Part shown: piece after piece, positions 22,066 through 36,000 of the stretch | Position numbering within the stretch: position 1 is the stretch's first letter | Layout of the letters: each line of letters opens with the position of its first letter | Source of the DNA: Archivesica marissinica | Lineage: Eukaryota; Mollusca; Bivalvia; Venerida; Vesicomyidae | Assembly: GCA_014843695.1 (NCBI GenBank) | Contig: CM026404.1 | Span: forward strand, 1,260,261 to 1,324,260 | Direction: 5' to 3' | Length of the DNA stretch: 64,000 nt | Made by a program: the position numbers and the translations under genes | Notes under the pieces: model-generated | Told to the model about the DNA's origin: nothing | Seen by the model: only the letters and a program-made list of their open reading frames with translations | Databases searched by the model: none

Positions 22066-22182
22066 ACAAATGGACACAGTGTGACATATGTGACCATTGG
22101 ACCCACCTCATTTACTGTTCAAGTCAGGTTTACAAGAAGAGGTGATGAATTCAGTTGTCCACATTGTGAAAATGCTTGTTAA
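22066..22182 (+). pseudogene. Degraded PHD-like zinc-finger fragment
   Basis: One frame reads YKWTQCDICDHWTHLIYC. After a one-base frame change the next reads GDEFSCPHCENAC and stops. Together this is the second half of a PHD-type finger (C-x2-C, W-x-H, C, then C-x2-C). The frame break and lack of flanking exons point to a dead fragment, perhaps from a transposon-encoded protein. Confidence 0.45.
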
Positions 22183-22511
22183 ACTGTGAAAAGAAATATT
22201 CATCAAAATAATAGAAATTATCATTATGCTGCACAAAACGTGTTCGTTTTATATTTACACTCATTCGATGTTACGCAAAATTGATTTTCTGAAAGGTCAT
22301 GAAAAAACTCCGGTACCAGTAACCACATATGTCGGTTTCGGGTCATGGTAAAAATACAGCGACCGTTGTTATTTACGTAGTCATATTCATTTCTAATTCT
22401 TTGGAATAAAAGAAGAACGTTACTTTATTTACATAATGCATTTAGAAACTATGTAGTTTTAAGATTCGTTTTGTTGAATGCCGATCATTTCTTATCATAA
22501 CGGAAACCGGA

Positions 22512-22612
22512 AACTCGAGCTGTCCGACTAGTGCTTGGGAGGTCGTGGGTTCGAGTCCCACGTCGCGATACTAACTTTTCCGCTCTTTCTTTGCTTGGTC
22601 ACTTTAGTAGAA
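22512..22612 (+). mobile_element. SINE family D, truncated
   Basis: GAGCTGTCCGACTAGTGCTT, GGTCGTGGGTTCGAGTCCC and the same tail (CTAACTTTTCCGCTCTTTC, GCTTGGTCACTTTA) as 20322-20450, without the first part of the head. Confidence 0.75.
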
Positions 22613-22866
22613 CTAAAGACTTAAACGAGATACTATGTTTCGATACCATAAACAAGCCGGTCACAAACCTGTTAATGAGGCTAAATAATCTTATTTATCA
22701 GACGACTGACAGCTCCCGCAAATATTTTCCCGGGAAATTTGTTTTAACCGGTGTGCGTACAATTAGCAAATTATAAAAATAACGTTCTTTGTAGTGTACC
22801 CCTATTGAAATGATCAGCCATTTCTGACTTATGAGACACCTCTTATGAATAGCAGGCGCCTAGCTG

Positions 22867-22891
22867 ATGATGATGATGATGATGATGATGA
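22867..22891. repeat. (GAT)n microsatellite
   Basis: About eight GAT units in intergenic DNA. Confidence 0.95.
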
Positions 22892-23009
22892 TTGAGCGTA
22901 TTTACCCTCGTCTCCGACGAACAATATGGGCGAGCGTACTAAGGAGCTTAGTTAACACGCATATATTATAAACTAAGGTGCTTAAGTTGTGTGTGTTAAT
23001 AATACGATT

Positions 23010-23310
23010 TGAATGCTCAGCCCAGGAGTCACTCTATACTGTCTCATATTCGTAGATGTATGAATATGTTTGATGTATAATATTATTTGCATGCTCAGCC
23101 CGGCCATAGATTAGGCTACACGCACCAAAATGTATAGAGTCGGTACAGGAGTCACGCTGTACTAATACGCATCTTAATTCTAGAATGTGTGAATTAGATG
23201 GGTAATGTTATTTGATAACTCAGCCCGACCATAACTTAGGCTACAAGCATCAAAATACATAGGGTCTGTTTAGGAGTCACTCTAAACTGTCCTCGTATCT
23301 CTTGTAATTA
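23010..23310. repeat. Old diverged tandem repeat, about 125-bp units
   Basis: Motifs CTCAGCCCGGCCATA or CTCAGCCCGACCATA, AGGCTACA and AGGAGTCACTCTA recur at about 23015, 23092 and 23217 in the same order with many differences. Unlike the fresh intronic arrays, this one is heavily diverged. Confidence 0.6.
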
Positions 23311-23911
23311 TATATCTTTTCCATGTTCGCTAAAGCCTAATCTCTATGTCCTCGCACGCGACGCGCGACCAATTCTCGACCCGATTTATTATGCATCTCG
23401 TCGTTTATATGTCTTTTTTATGATTCAAACAGTCACAAATCTCCAAAAACGGACATCAGAAACAATTTAACGTTTGAATGTTTTCGGCTAGATCCAGCGT
23501 TTGTAAGGATGTGTTTTCATTGTTTGTTAGGTCCTAGCTCGAACTGTTTACTGATTGGCTGATTTACTATCCGTTTTTGAAGCCTAGCTCAGAGCAAATT
23601 TGTAACCACAAGAACCTGTACTCATGTTAATAATACAAACTGTATTTATTTGTTTGCTTATGACTAAAATAATTACATACGTTATGCTTAAATATATACA
23701 ATGTTTTAATGAAAACATTACGTCTAGCTTATTGTTATCTACACTTGAATATTTCATATCAGTTCAAGAGGCTATATATAACCATAACATTCTGTAGATA
23801 TATAATGTGGTTCTATAATTGACCTTTCTGCAAACGCTACTTAGGCACGCCCCCCCCCCCCCATAGTTACAGGTGCTCGCTGTAACCACGCAAGACAAGC
23901 TATCTAACAAA

Positions 23912-24027
23912 ATGGCGTCTAACGCAGACCTGCATCGAGTTAATCTAGATCAAATTCCGTCGAATTTCTCGGTTTTATTTCACCCAGATAAGAATATCTC
24001 GTTGAAAGCAAGAAGGCAAGGTTTTAG
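23912..24027 (+). CDS. Possible small exon or orphan ORF, unknown
   Basis: ATG GCG TCT opens a 38-codon frame (MASNADLHRVNLDQIP..., then FHPDKNISLKARR) that closes near 24030, close to a possible donor AG|GTGAAT. The amino-acid make-up is more protein-like than its surroundings, but I do not recognise it and see no second exon. Could be chance. Confidence 0.2.
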
Positions 24028-24296
24028 GTGAATTCAGGTGATTTCGTATAACCCCTTGTTCGTCTAATGGTAGTTTCGTATACTAGTGCATTCGTATAAT
24101 CACAGGTTCGTATTTAATATATATATAGTACTGCACTATACAGGCCCATTATAATAATGCTATTATTAGCTATTTAGGTAATTAGACAGAATTATGAATG
24201 GGACTATGTAGCCGTGTGTTTGCCATACCAGGAGTGATTATCTATTTAGGTTTCAGGCCACTAATCAAGATTAATTAAAGTGAATGGGGGAGAATA

Positions 24297-24412
24297 AATA
24301 AATCATTCCGCATTTTCGATGATTCCAACGGTGGCACTTATCGCAGCTAAGAGCATGCATACGGCTGGAAACGTGACGAGAGCAAAAAACGCATGGAAAA
24401 ATAGACGCCATG
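24297..24412 (-). pseudogene. PHD/FLYWCH-associated zinc-finger fragment
   Basis: From an ATG the minus strand reads MASIFPCVFCSRHVSSRMHA, then CDKCHRWNHRKCG, before degenerating. The pattern C-x2-C ... C-x2-C-x2-W-x-H-x2-C resembles the N-terminal zinc module found on many invertebrate MULE/FLYWCH-type proteins. No continuation was found, so it is probably an isolated exon or relic. Confidence 0.4.
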
Positions 24413-24419
24413 GTTGTAA

Positions 24420-26922
24420 TGAAATTGATGTGAAGAGCATGATATTTATACATGATTCAAGGGCTTGGACATACGGCACGGCTCAGCTCTAAAGCTGATA
24501 AAACATGGGCATACAAGCCAGCATCACAAATGTTTGAGCCGACCAATCAAGGTGTGAACAATAATATATTCTCCAGTAATTGATTAATTTGTCAACAGCC
24601 CATCTCATAATAGACGTAGGTGTTAAGGTTATTTCTCTAAAATAAGATATATTTAACGGGTGAGGTCGTGTTAAGTGTTCGTGGAAAATGCTTGCGCAGT
24701 CAACGGAAGAGTGAACAACCACATCGTGTCAACTTTGACATCAAAAGAAATGAAATATGCCACCGTCTTGAGAGACTCGACCCTATGCCTCCTAGAAGAC
24801 TCGAACATTAGGCCCAACAACTGAACACCAGTACGTTCACTGAGCTAATATGGGAATCCCACAGCTCTGCACATGCATGGGTACTATCTGATCCCTAGTC
24901 CACCATCCACGGCAATATGTATGAACCACATGTATAATCACCACTATACTCACATATCTCTTGTGAACGGTATATCTATTAATGCAGAATATATTTTTTC
25001 GAAATATTTTATTATGCATAAATAAATTAATTTCAACTTATTTTTGTGCAAATATATCTGTTTGCATTAATTTTGGATGTATTCAGCTGGTCGTTTGGTC
25101 GTTCACACAACTTAATCCACCTTAGACATTTTTTCAAGATTTGAACCGTAACTACATCTTTTCACCATTGTCAATAACAGACAGCATTAATTAATTTGTA
25201 ATTATTTTTCAAAAAATAATTTCAGATCACGATCACTCGTTATCAGATTTGATTAAAATGTTACTACATAACTCGTTTGTCTAACAGAACGATAAAACAA
25301 TGACTCGGTGTAGTAATCAATTATATAATTATGTGCACACATTTTATAATTGACCAATTAGCACAGTCAGTGCATTCACAATAAATTCCGATGTGAAATA
25401 CTTTGATCTTGATAATAGCAGTAGGCCCCTATCGGGGGCGGTCTCTGTGATGTACCGTGAGTCGGTAAGTTGTTGATTACTCCCAATAAACAGTGTGATA
25501 CACTTAAATTTGATTGCTGTGTTTGTGAGAAAAGAATGACTATATGGGGTCAGTCGGTGTTTTTATAGATGCATTGTTTTTAAAGCAGCTGTCTGGTATT
25601 TTGTGGTTCATATACACACTTTTAGATTTGTCCAAGGATTTTGAAATGGGTTGAATTTAACGTCGATCACCAGGATATCGACTAATTTTGTACTATAACT
25701 AACCCACACACCAAAGCGACACATTTTCAACATCATTAAAACAATTTTAAACCCGTATTTTCGATCAAATTCATTTTCAAATTTGTCTACTCGTTACTAG
25801 TGTGTCTAATATGCATTGTTTGTCTAACAAGATGGCGGCGATAAACCGTTGCCGGGGGTGTGCGCGAATGGTGCGATGCGATTGGCTAACGCCAGCTGTC
25901 AATTGATGCATATTCTGAAATAGGTAGAAACTGTTCCAAGAGGTATTTGGATCAGTGTGGTCAAATTTTTTCAGAAAAACATTCTAGATCTTTCTTGAAG
26001 CTTGACCAAACGGCCTTGTTGTATGTTCTGACCAAGCTCTTTGTCTGCCCAGCTTTCCGCGAGATGATCACTTTCACATTCTGGGGAAGCATCAAACTAA
26101 CGAAGAAGAGGTATCTTAAGAATTAATGGGATCTTTTACAGACTTTTTTATGCATCTTGTAGACGAAATATTTACTCCGTGGTTTTAGGAATACATTGTT
26201 TCTCGTAATAAAAGTGAATATACTGATTGATAAAACACAGTATCGACCATACGAGTCGTGATCATGAATTATCTGAACGTACAGGCAGTTTATTTACATT
26301 TTCCAACCAAGCATTGACTGGACATAGTTTTTGAACATATTCACTATCGATATTGAATTATTCTCAACAAACGAATCCCGAAGAAACGTACCGGGATAGT
26401 TTGTGAATAAATGTTAAGTATTAATTTATTTATAATTTTATTATATGATTATTCCAATCTGATATATAAATAATTTTCAAATGTACAAGTTAATTAATTT
26501 AGTTTCGAATATAATGGTGGAAAGTGTGAATGGTGCAGTGTGGGGTTTCCAGTCACCTGTGTATAACGTCACTGTGTTTACACACTGTATTCCTCCCCCA
26601 AATAGTACGGTATATCAACATTCAGTTTGCCTGAATTCTTATACCACACATCAACTAGTCCAAAGTCTTCTCAAGTCTCATAATTTCTCAAAAACACAAA
26701 TACTATACACTGCCTGTCATGAAAATGCATTTTTACCAAAATGAAAAAAGAACTATTTGGACTACATTCGGCCGCGAATGCACTTCTGCCTATTTACGTT
26801 CATACAACCTTGTTGCGTGGTTACTTCGTCTGAGGTCTGTTCATTAGATAGTTTGCTAACTGCACGGGTTGTACGCATTAGCTAACAACTTATTTACATA
26901 GCAATTCAAAACCTACATCAAG
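24420..26922. other. Unique intergenic DNA before gene 2
   Basis: A/T-rich with no tandem arrays and no supported gene. The open frame at 26481-26744 (87 codons) has no recognisable domain and weak composition. The stretch just upstream of 26923 presumably contains the gene 2 promoter and 5' UTR, but no core motif stands out. Confidence 0.5.
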
Positions 26923-27065
26923 ATGTTATTTAAATCGGCAGCAAAAGCTGTGTGCAACTGGCCGAATGCCTTATTGTTCATTCTGGCTTTTTGCACGTTA
27001 GGCATGATTCCAGATTTCAACGGTTCACCAGCAACCAGTAGTGCCGCCCCGGCCTCCAGTGAAAG
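26923..27065 (+). CDS. Gene 2 exon 1 (N-terminal hydrophobic segment)
   Basis: ATG at 26923 opens [20 protein letters not shown] and continues with a hydrophobic stretch to residue 30, then a Ser/Ala/Pro-rich tail. Donor GAAAG|GTATGT, phase 2. It could be a signal anchor or signal peptide. A cleavage site is not obvious. Confidence 0.6.
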
Positions 27066-30000
27066 GTATGTGTATCTGTTATAATGAATTGAAAAGTCAT
27101 GCTTCTTGTCTATTGAATATTTGACCTAGCAGGACTCTGTAGTGGTACATATATCTATTGACGTATTGTCTATTGAATATTTTACATAAAATGAATCTGT
27201 ACATATCTACTGTCTAGTGAATATTTTATCTAGCAGGACTCTGTAGTGGTACATATCTACTGTCTATTGAATATTTTACCTAGCAGGACTCTGTAGTGGT
27301 ACATATCTACTGTCTATTGAATATTTTACCTAGCAGGACTCTGTAGTGGTACATATCTATTGTCTATTGAATATTTTACCTAGCAGGACTCTGTAGTGGT
27401 ACATATCTATTGTCTATTGAATATTTTACCTAGCAGGACTCTGTAGTGGTACATATCTATTGTCTATTGCATATTTTACCTAGCAGGACTCTGTAGTGGT
27501 ACATATCTATTGTCTATTGCATATTTTACCTAGCAGGACTCTGTAGTGGTACATATCTATTGTCTATTGCATATTTTACCTAGCAGGACTCTGTAGTGGT
27601 ACATATCTATTGTCTATTGCATATTTTACCTAGCAGGACTCTGTAGTGGTACATATCTACTGTCTATTGAATATTTTACATATAATGACTCTGTAGTTGT
27701 ACATATCTACTGTCTATTGAATATTTTACATAGACTGACTCTGTAGTGGTACATATCTATTGTCTATTGAATATTTTACCTAGCAGGACTCTGTAGTTGT
27801 ACATATCTACTGTCTATTGAATATTTTACATAGAATGACTCTGTAGTGGTACATATCTATTGTCTATTGAATATTTTATCTAGCAGGACTCTGTAGTGGT
27901 ACATATCTACTGTCTATTGCATATTTTACCTAGCAGGACTCTGTAGTGGTACATATCTATTGTCTATTGAATATTTTACATAGAATGACTCTGTAGTGGT
28001 ACATATCTACTGTCTATTGAATAGTTTACATAGAATGACTCTGTAGTGGTACATATCTACTGTCTATTGAATATTTTACATATACTGACTCTGTAGTGGT
28101 ACATATCTATTGTCTATTGAATATTTTATCTAGCAGGACTCTGTAGTGGTACATATCTACTGTCTATTGAATATTTTACCTAGCAGGACTCTGTAGTTGT
28201 ACATATCTACTGTCTATTGAATATTTTACATATAATGACTCTGTAGTGGTACATATCTACTGTCTATTGAATATTTTACATAGAATGACTCTGTAGTGGT
28301 ACATATCTACTGTCTATTGAATATTTTACATAGACTGACTCTGTAGTGGTACATATCTATTGTCTATTGAATATTTTACCTAGCAGGACTCTGTAGTTGT
28401 ACATATCTACTGTCTATTGAATATTTTACATAGAATGACTCTGTAGTGGTACATATCTATTGTCTATTGAATATTTTATCTAGCAGGACTCTGTAGTGGT
28501 ACATATCTACTGTCTATTGCATATTTTACCTAGCAGGACTCTGTAGTGGTACATATCTATTGTCTATTGAATATTTTACATAGAATGACTCTGTAGTGGT
28601 ACATATCTACTGTCTATTGAATAGTTTACATAGAATGACTCTGTAGTGGTACATATCTACTGTCTATTGAATATTTTACATAGACTGACTCTGTAGTGGT
28701 ACATATCTATTGTCTATTGAATATTTTACCTAGCAGGACTCTGTAGTTGTACATATCTACTGTCTATTGAATATTTTACATAGAATGACTCTGTAGTGGT
28801 ACATATCTATTGTCTATTGAATATTTTATCTAGCAGGACTCTGTAGTGGTACATATCTACTGTCTATTGAATATTTTACCTAGCAGGACTCTGTAGTTGT
28901 ACATATCTACTGTCTATTGAATATTTTACATAGAATGACTCTGTAGTGGTACATATCTACTATCTATTGAATACTTTACATAGAATGACTCTGTAGTGGT
29001 ACATATCTACTGTCTATTGAATATTTTACATAGAATGACTCTGTAGTGGTACATATCTACTGTCTATTGAATATTTTACATAGACTGACTCTGTAGTGGT
29101 ACATATCTATTGTCTATTGAATATTTTACCTAGCAGGACTCTGTAGTTGTACATATCTACTGTCTATTGAATATTTTACATAGAATGACTCTGTAGTGGT
29201 ACATATCTATTGTCTATTGAATATTTTATCTAGCAGGACTCTGTAGTGGTACATATCTACTGTCTATTGAATATTTTACCTAGCAGGACTCTGTAGTTGT
29301 ACATATCTACTGTCTATTGAATATTTTACATATAATGACTCTGTAGTGGTACATATCTATTGTCTATTGAATATTTTACATAGCAGGACTCTGTAGTGGT
29401 ACATATCTACTGTCTATTGAATACTTTACCTAGCAGAACTCTGTAGTGGTACATATCCAGTGGCGCCGCGCCTATGACGGCTGGGGCGGTTGTGGCCGCC
29501 CCAATAATTCGGCAAGAAACGGCAATTTAAAAGAAACAAAAAATATATAGGTGAAGAAAAAAAACCAGCAAACATCTCTGCCGTAGAGTCGAGAGCTATC
29601 TACACGCACTGTTACGGACATGCCCTGAACCTGGCGATCTGTGATACAATGAAAGCATCGAAAGTAATGAGAGACACTATGGACACTGTCTATGAGATTT
29701 CAAAGTTAATTAAGTACTCTCCAAAGCGTAACGCCAAACTACAAGAGTTGAAACATCAGATGTGCCCTGACACACCAGGCTTCCGGACTCTATGTCCGAC
29801 TAGGTGGACAGTGAGAGCAGCCAGCCTAGAGAGCGTTTTACTTAACTATACTGTGCTCCAATCACTGTGGGAAGAGTGCTATGAGAGCATCAAGGACAGT
29901 GAACTTCGTGCGCGTGTGATTGGTGTTCAGACGAAAATGAGGACCTTTGATTTCCTGTTTGGTGTGTGTTTTGGACACGATATTTTGCGGCATACGGACA

Positions 30001-33000
30001 ACCTCAGCAAAGCCTTGCAACATAAAGAGATGTCTGCAGCCGAAGGACAGTTACTCTCTGCCATGACCATCGACACGTTACGGGAACTGCGCTGTGAGAC
30101 AGCGTACGACTCAATCTGGGCACGTGTCAACGAGCACCTCGACAAATTCGACGTGGACGAACCAGTTCTACCCCGCCAACGAAAGATGCCAAAGAGGTTC
30201 GAGACAGGCAGCGCCCCGTGTGAATATCCAACGACAGTCAAGGACATGTACCGCCAGAAATACTTTGAAGCTTTTGATCTGGTCACAACCAGCATTACTG
30301 AGCGTTTCGACCAGCCCGGCTACAAGACCTACCGCCATCTAGAAGACATGCTTCTCAAGTGCGTCGCCGGTGATCCAACCTACGTGGACGACATAACTCA
30401 CGTCGTGGACTTCTATGGGTCAGACATCGAGAAGTCGTCACTCTCCACTCAGCTGGAAACACTCCGAGTGTATATTAAAAACAACGGCATCGGTGTTAAG
30501 ACCTTGAACGATATTGTCAGTGTAGTCAGAAGCATGAAGTCAGCTACCAAAATGTTGTTTAGCGAGGTTGTGACTGTCCTGACGCTGATTCTAGTAATGC
30601 CAGCCACGAACGCAACTAGCGAACGCTCATTTTCGGCACTTCGTCGGGTAAAACGTACCTTCGCGCCAACATGACACAGGAACGTCTTAATCACCTGATG
30701 CTGTTACATGTGCACAGAGAGGCTACTGATGACATGGACCTGAACTGTGTTGCTAATATGTTTGTCATGGCAAAGGAATCACGTACTAGCGTGTTTGGAC
30801 GACACTGAACAATTACTTAAAGCTTTAGCTATATAGACAATCATGGAATATGTTACCACATGTATGAGATTTGAAATTTTTGAGTTGAGTTGAATCTCAA
30901 GCTGAGAAGTTTTGTGAAATTATAAAATGTCATAATTCAGTTTCGCTTTTTCATATTTATTAAAGTTCTTTGTGTGCCTTATACATGTAGTTGTATTAGT
31001 TTTGTCTAAAATTTAGAAGTAACAGAATAAATGGTTCAAAGGCCTGCAAATAGCCCTAGTTATGTCACAAGGTTCAGCAAAAAAATCTCCAGCAAAGGAG
31101 AGCCCTTAGGGGAAACCCCTACCATACCCAAATGACAGGGATGATATACTGCTATAGGAGGCCTCACGGGTGTGTAAAATATACGCCAAAACGCACCAGA
31201 GACGTTCTAGGGTTTCAAATTTTCGGGGGGATATCCCCCAGACCCCCCTGGTGGGAAGGGGAAACCCCTCCCACACCCTCCCAAATCGGCACTCAGTGGG
31301 CCGCCCCAATCGCTAAGACCGCGCGGCGCGCCTGATATCTACTATCTATTGAATATTTTACCTTTTCTCATTGCAGTTGCTGTGGCGTGGAAGATGTCGG
31401 CATATGGACTTTGTTTTCAATGTTGCCAAAGTCTGTTCAGGAAACAGGTACTATTATAAAATTATGTGACCTTGGGGAGCAATGTTTATAATTATATTTT
31501 ACAACATTTATAATATACTATTCTAGGAATAGTCACAAACTCAGCCTTTAGTTTTAACATTAATTTCAGTCAAACTTAGTTGCCTCGAACTCGCTTAATT
31601 AGAACACACCCGATTGCCCGAACACGTGGTCTGCCATCTTCCACTATTTCAAAACAGTCAAAGATAGCATTTTCATTCACTTTGAAGTTCAATCATTCGT
31701 TGGAAAGCATATAAGAAATATCGACTATTGTATTGTTTCAGGATTTGGACTATGGAGGATGTACCAAGGCGACAGAAACACTGCTGAGCCAGATTGTGCC
31801 CCTATATCTGGACACAGTGTCGATGACAATACTGTGATGTCAGCGATAGGGTACTTCATGCTCCTTTGTTTCACCGTCATGCTTATTGCGATGTGTTTTT
31901 TACGTTGCTTCGCAAGAAAAGGTAAGTTGTATGTTCATGCTACACTTTTAGGTTGGAGTTTGTCTTCCAAATGTGGCTTTAGTTTATACAAATTTATTCG
32001 AGTTTGATTGCGAAACAAGTTCTTATAACTTATATTAATCACTCTTGAGACCTCATTCCTGATGGATTCCATCGCCACGAGGGAGAGAGAAGAGGTATAT
32101 GGAATTTAAATGCCTTGTCTAAGGGCACAATCATAACGGCTCCAGCGGGGCTCAAACTCCGGACCTTTCGCACCTGAAGGGAACATGCAACCGCTGAGCT
32201 ATCACGACTTCCACATGGCTTTCTTCTTTCCAAAATGTCATGTATTATGCAAATATCATTCTGCATCAGAGTCTGAGAGAAACTATGTAGAAGGTAACAC
32301 AAAAAAGATATGGCAGTTTTTGGCACCATCTAAATAAATGTTGATAGTCTGTACCACATATACCGAAAACCGGTATGCCCATGGTACTTTTAGTTCTCCG
32401 CAGCACCCATTTGTGTATCGAACGATGTTGGTCTGAACATCTACCTCTCCTTGTTACACAGGAAAAATAAACATATTCTTTTGCGATTTGACCTACATGC
32501 CAGGCTATCATAGAATGGATACCAAGCCGTTTTGCGCCTTCTCTTCCACTGTGCAGAGCCGGAAAGAAATTTACCTGCGCGCCAACATTTAAAGACATAG
32601 CATACATAGTTTTAAAATCATCTTCTTAAAAACCACAATGTCCAGAGCTTTTATATTTGCATATATCATCATCTAGTGGACCACTACTAAGTTTGTTCAA
32701 ATGGTGATCCAGGGGTCAATGCATAGCTCACATAGTTTACATATACAGTACAAATATTTAAAAATCATCTCTGAAACCACACTGCCCAAATCATTGACAT
32801 TTTGAAAGCACCATTACCTAGTGAACCTCATATTGTGAACATTTGAGTTATAATTGACCACATGAGTAGGTTTTACAGTCATCTACTTAGAAACCACAAT
32901 TTCCAGAGATTTGATATTTTGCATGTAGAGTCAAAAGTGTTTATAGCGTACATATATTAAGAAATAACCTGCCTTAAACACAGATCCATAGCTCTTGCAA

Positions 33001-36000
33001 TTAAAATTATTTGAATGTATGCACTTTTCCCCCATTGATTCATACAACTTACACAGGATGATTCTCTTCTCAATAAGTAACCATATATACCATATATTGA
33101 TATGTCTTTCTGAGATTCCTGTCCGGACCATATGTTCACTACTTGAAGATATACAGATACCAAACTAATTGGCAAGTGGATACATCTAAGGATGGTTGTT
33201 TGTCGTATACTAAAGTACATATCTGGGCTATTTTTCCTATGCCATCCGACATAAAGGTACCAAAGTATCTATGCAGATATTTGTGTTGCAACTATAATCG
33301 TTCAATGGGTTACCTGTTAAAATAATATTATGAATGAATTTGATATACCTAGTACTTTTAAAACGAATGTGCAAACTTCCAGGTGAGCGATCATAGGGCC
33401 TTCATGACCCTCTTGTTTGTTGATTGGCCTCTGTTGCTTACCGGTAGTCTGTTTGGCTGTACATCGACGTCCTGACCCCATGGTTATTAAACCTTTCTCA
33501 GACCTCAAACCCAAGTAATAATCACTAATTTGATTGGTCAATTCTCAGATTTACTGTCAGCTGAACCAATCAGAAGCTTGAGACTGAGTTTGAGATTGGT
33601 GAAAAGTTTTATGACCTCGAGGCCTGGTCATTCTGCAGTGCAGTTCCCGGTTGTAATGTACTTGGTATGTCGTCTAATAAACTTGGTACAAGTAACATTG
33701 TATCATTGTCCAAGTAACATTGTATCATTGTCCAAGTAACATTGTATCATTGTCCCAGTAACATTGTATCATTGTCCCAGTAACATTGTATCATTGTCCA
33801 AGTAACATTGTATCATTGTCCCAGTAACATAGTATCATTGTCCAAGTAACATAGTATCATTGTCCAAGTAACACTGTATCATTGTCCCAGTAACATTGTA
33901 TCATTGTCCAAGTAACATTGTATCATTGTCCAAGTAACATTGTATCATTGTCCCAGTAACATTGTATCATTGTCCAAGTAACATTGTATCATTGTCCAAG
34001 TAACATTGTATCATTGTCCAAGTAACATTGTATCATTGTCCAAGTAACATTGTATCATTGTCCAAGTAACATTGTCCAAGTAACATTGTATCATTGTCCA
34101 AGTAACATTGTATCATTGTCCCAGTAACATAGTATCATTGTCCAAGTAACATTGTATCATTGTCCCAGTAACATAGTATCATTGTCCAAGTAACATAGTA
34201 TCATTGTCCAAGTAACACTGTATCATTGTCCAAGTAACATAGTATCATTGTCCAAGTAACACTGTATCATTGTCCCAGTAACATAGTATCATTGTCCCAG
34301 TAACACTGTATCATTGTCCCAGTAACATTGTATCATTGTCCCAGTAACATTGTATCATTGTCCAAGTAACATTGTATCATTGTCCCAGTAACATTGTATC
34401 ATTGTCCCAGTAACATTGTATCATTGTCCAAGTAACATTGTATCATTGTCCCAGTAACATTGTATCATTGTCCAAGTATCATTGTATCATTGTCCCAGTA
34501 ACATTGTATCATTGTCCAAGTAACATTGTATCATTGTCCAAGTAACATTGTATCATTGTCCAAGTAACATAGTATCATTGTCCAAGTAACATTGTATCAT
34601 TGTCCCAGTAACATTGTATCATTGTCCAAGTAACATTGTATCATTGTCCAAGTAACATAGTATCATTGTCCCAGTAACATTGTCCAAGTAACATTGTATC
34701 ATTGTCCAAGTAACATTGTATCATTGTCCAAGTAACATTGTCCAAGTAACATTGTATCATTGTCCAAGTAACATTGTATCATTGTCCAAGTAACATTGTC
34801 CCAGTAACATTGTATCATTGTCTAAGTAACATTGTATCATTGTCCAAGTAACATTGTATCATTGTCCAAGTAACATAGTATCATTGTCCAAGTAACATTG
34901 TATCATTGTCCCAGTAACATTGTATCATTGTCCAAGTAACATTGTATCATTGTCCAAGTAACATAGTATCATTGTCCCAGTAACATTGTCCAAGTAACAT
35001 TGTATCATTGTCCAAGTAACATTGTATCATTGTCCAAGTAACATTGTCCAAGTAACATTGTATCATTGTCCAAGTAACATTGTATCATTGTCCAAGTAAC
35101 ATTGTATCATTGTCCAAGTAACATTGTCCAAGTAACATTGTATCATTGTCCAAGTAACATTGTATCATTGTCCAAGTAACATTGTCCCAGTAACATTGTA
35201 TCATTGTCTAAGTAACATTGTATCATTGTCCCAGTAACATTGTATCATTGTCCAAGTAACATTGTATCATTGTCCAAGTAACATAGTATCATTGTCCAAG
35301 TAACACTGTATCATTGTCCCAGTAACATTGTATCATTGTCCCAGTAACATTGTATCATTGTCCAAGTAACATTGTATCATTGTCCAAGTAACATTGTATC
35401 ATTGTCCAAGTAACATAGTATCATTGTCCCAGTAACACTGTATCATTGTCCCAGTAACATTGTATCATTGTCCCAGTAACATTGTATCATTGTCCCAGTA
35501 ACATTGTATCATTGTCCCAGTAACATTGTATCATTGTCCCAGTAACATTGTATCATTGTCCAAGTAACATTGTATCATTGTCCAAGTAACATAGTATCAT
35601 TGTCCCAGTAACATTGTATCATTGTCCCAGTAACATTGTATCATTGTCCAAGTAACATTGTATCATTGTCCAAGTAACATTGTATCATTGTCCAAGTAAC
35701 ATAGTATCATTGTCCCAGTAACACTGTATCATTGTCCCAGTAACATTGTATCATTGTCCCAGTAACATTGTATCATTGTCCCAGTAACATTGTATCATTG
35801 TTCCAGTAACATTGTATCATTGTCCAAGTAACATTGTATCATTGTCCAAGTAACATAGTATCATTGTCCAAGTAACATTGTATCATTGTCCAAGTAACAT
35901 TGTCCCAGTAACATTGTATCATTGTCTAAGTAACATTGTATCATTGTCCCAGTAACATTGTATCATTGTCCCAGTAACATTGTATCATTGTCCCAGTAAC

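Noticed and set aside
26481..26744. 87-codon ORF upstream of gene 2
   Set aside because: No domain, no Kozak or splice context, and composition like its surroundings.
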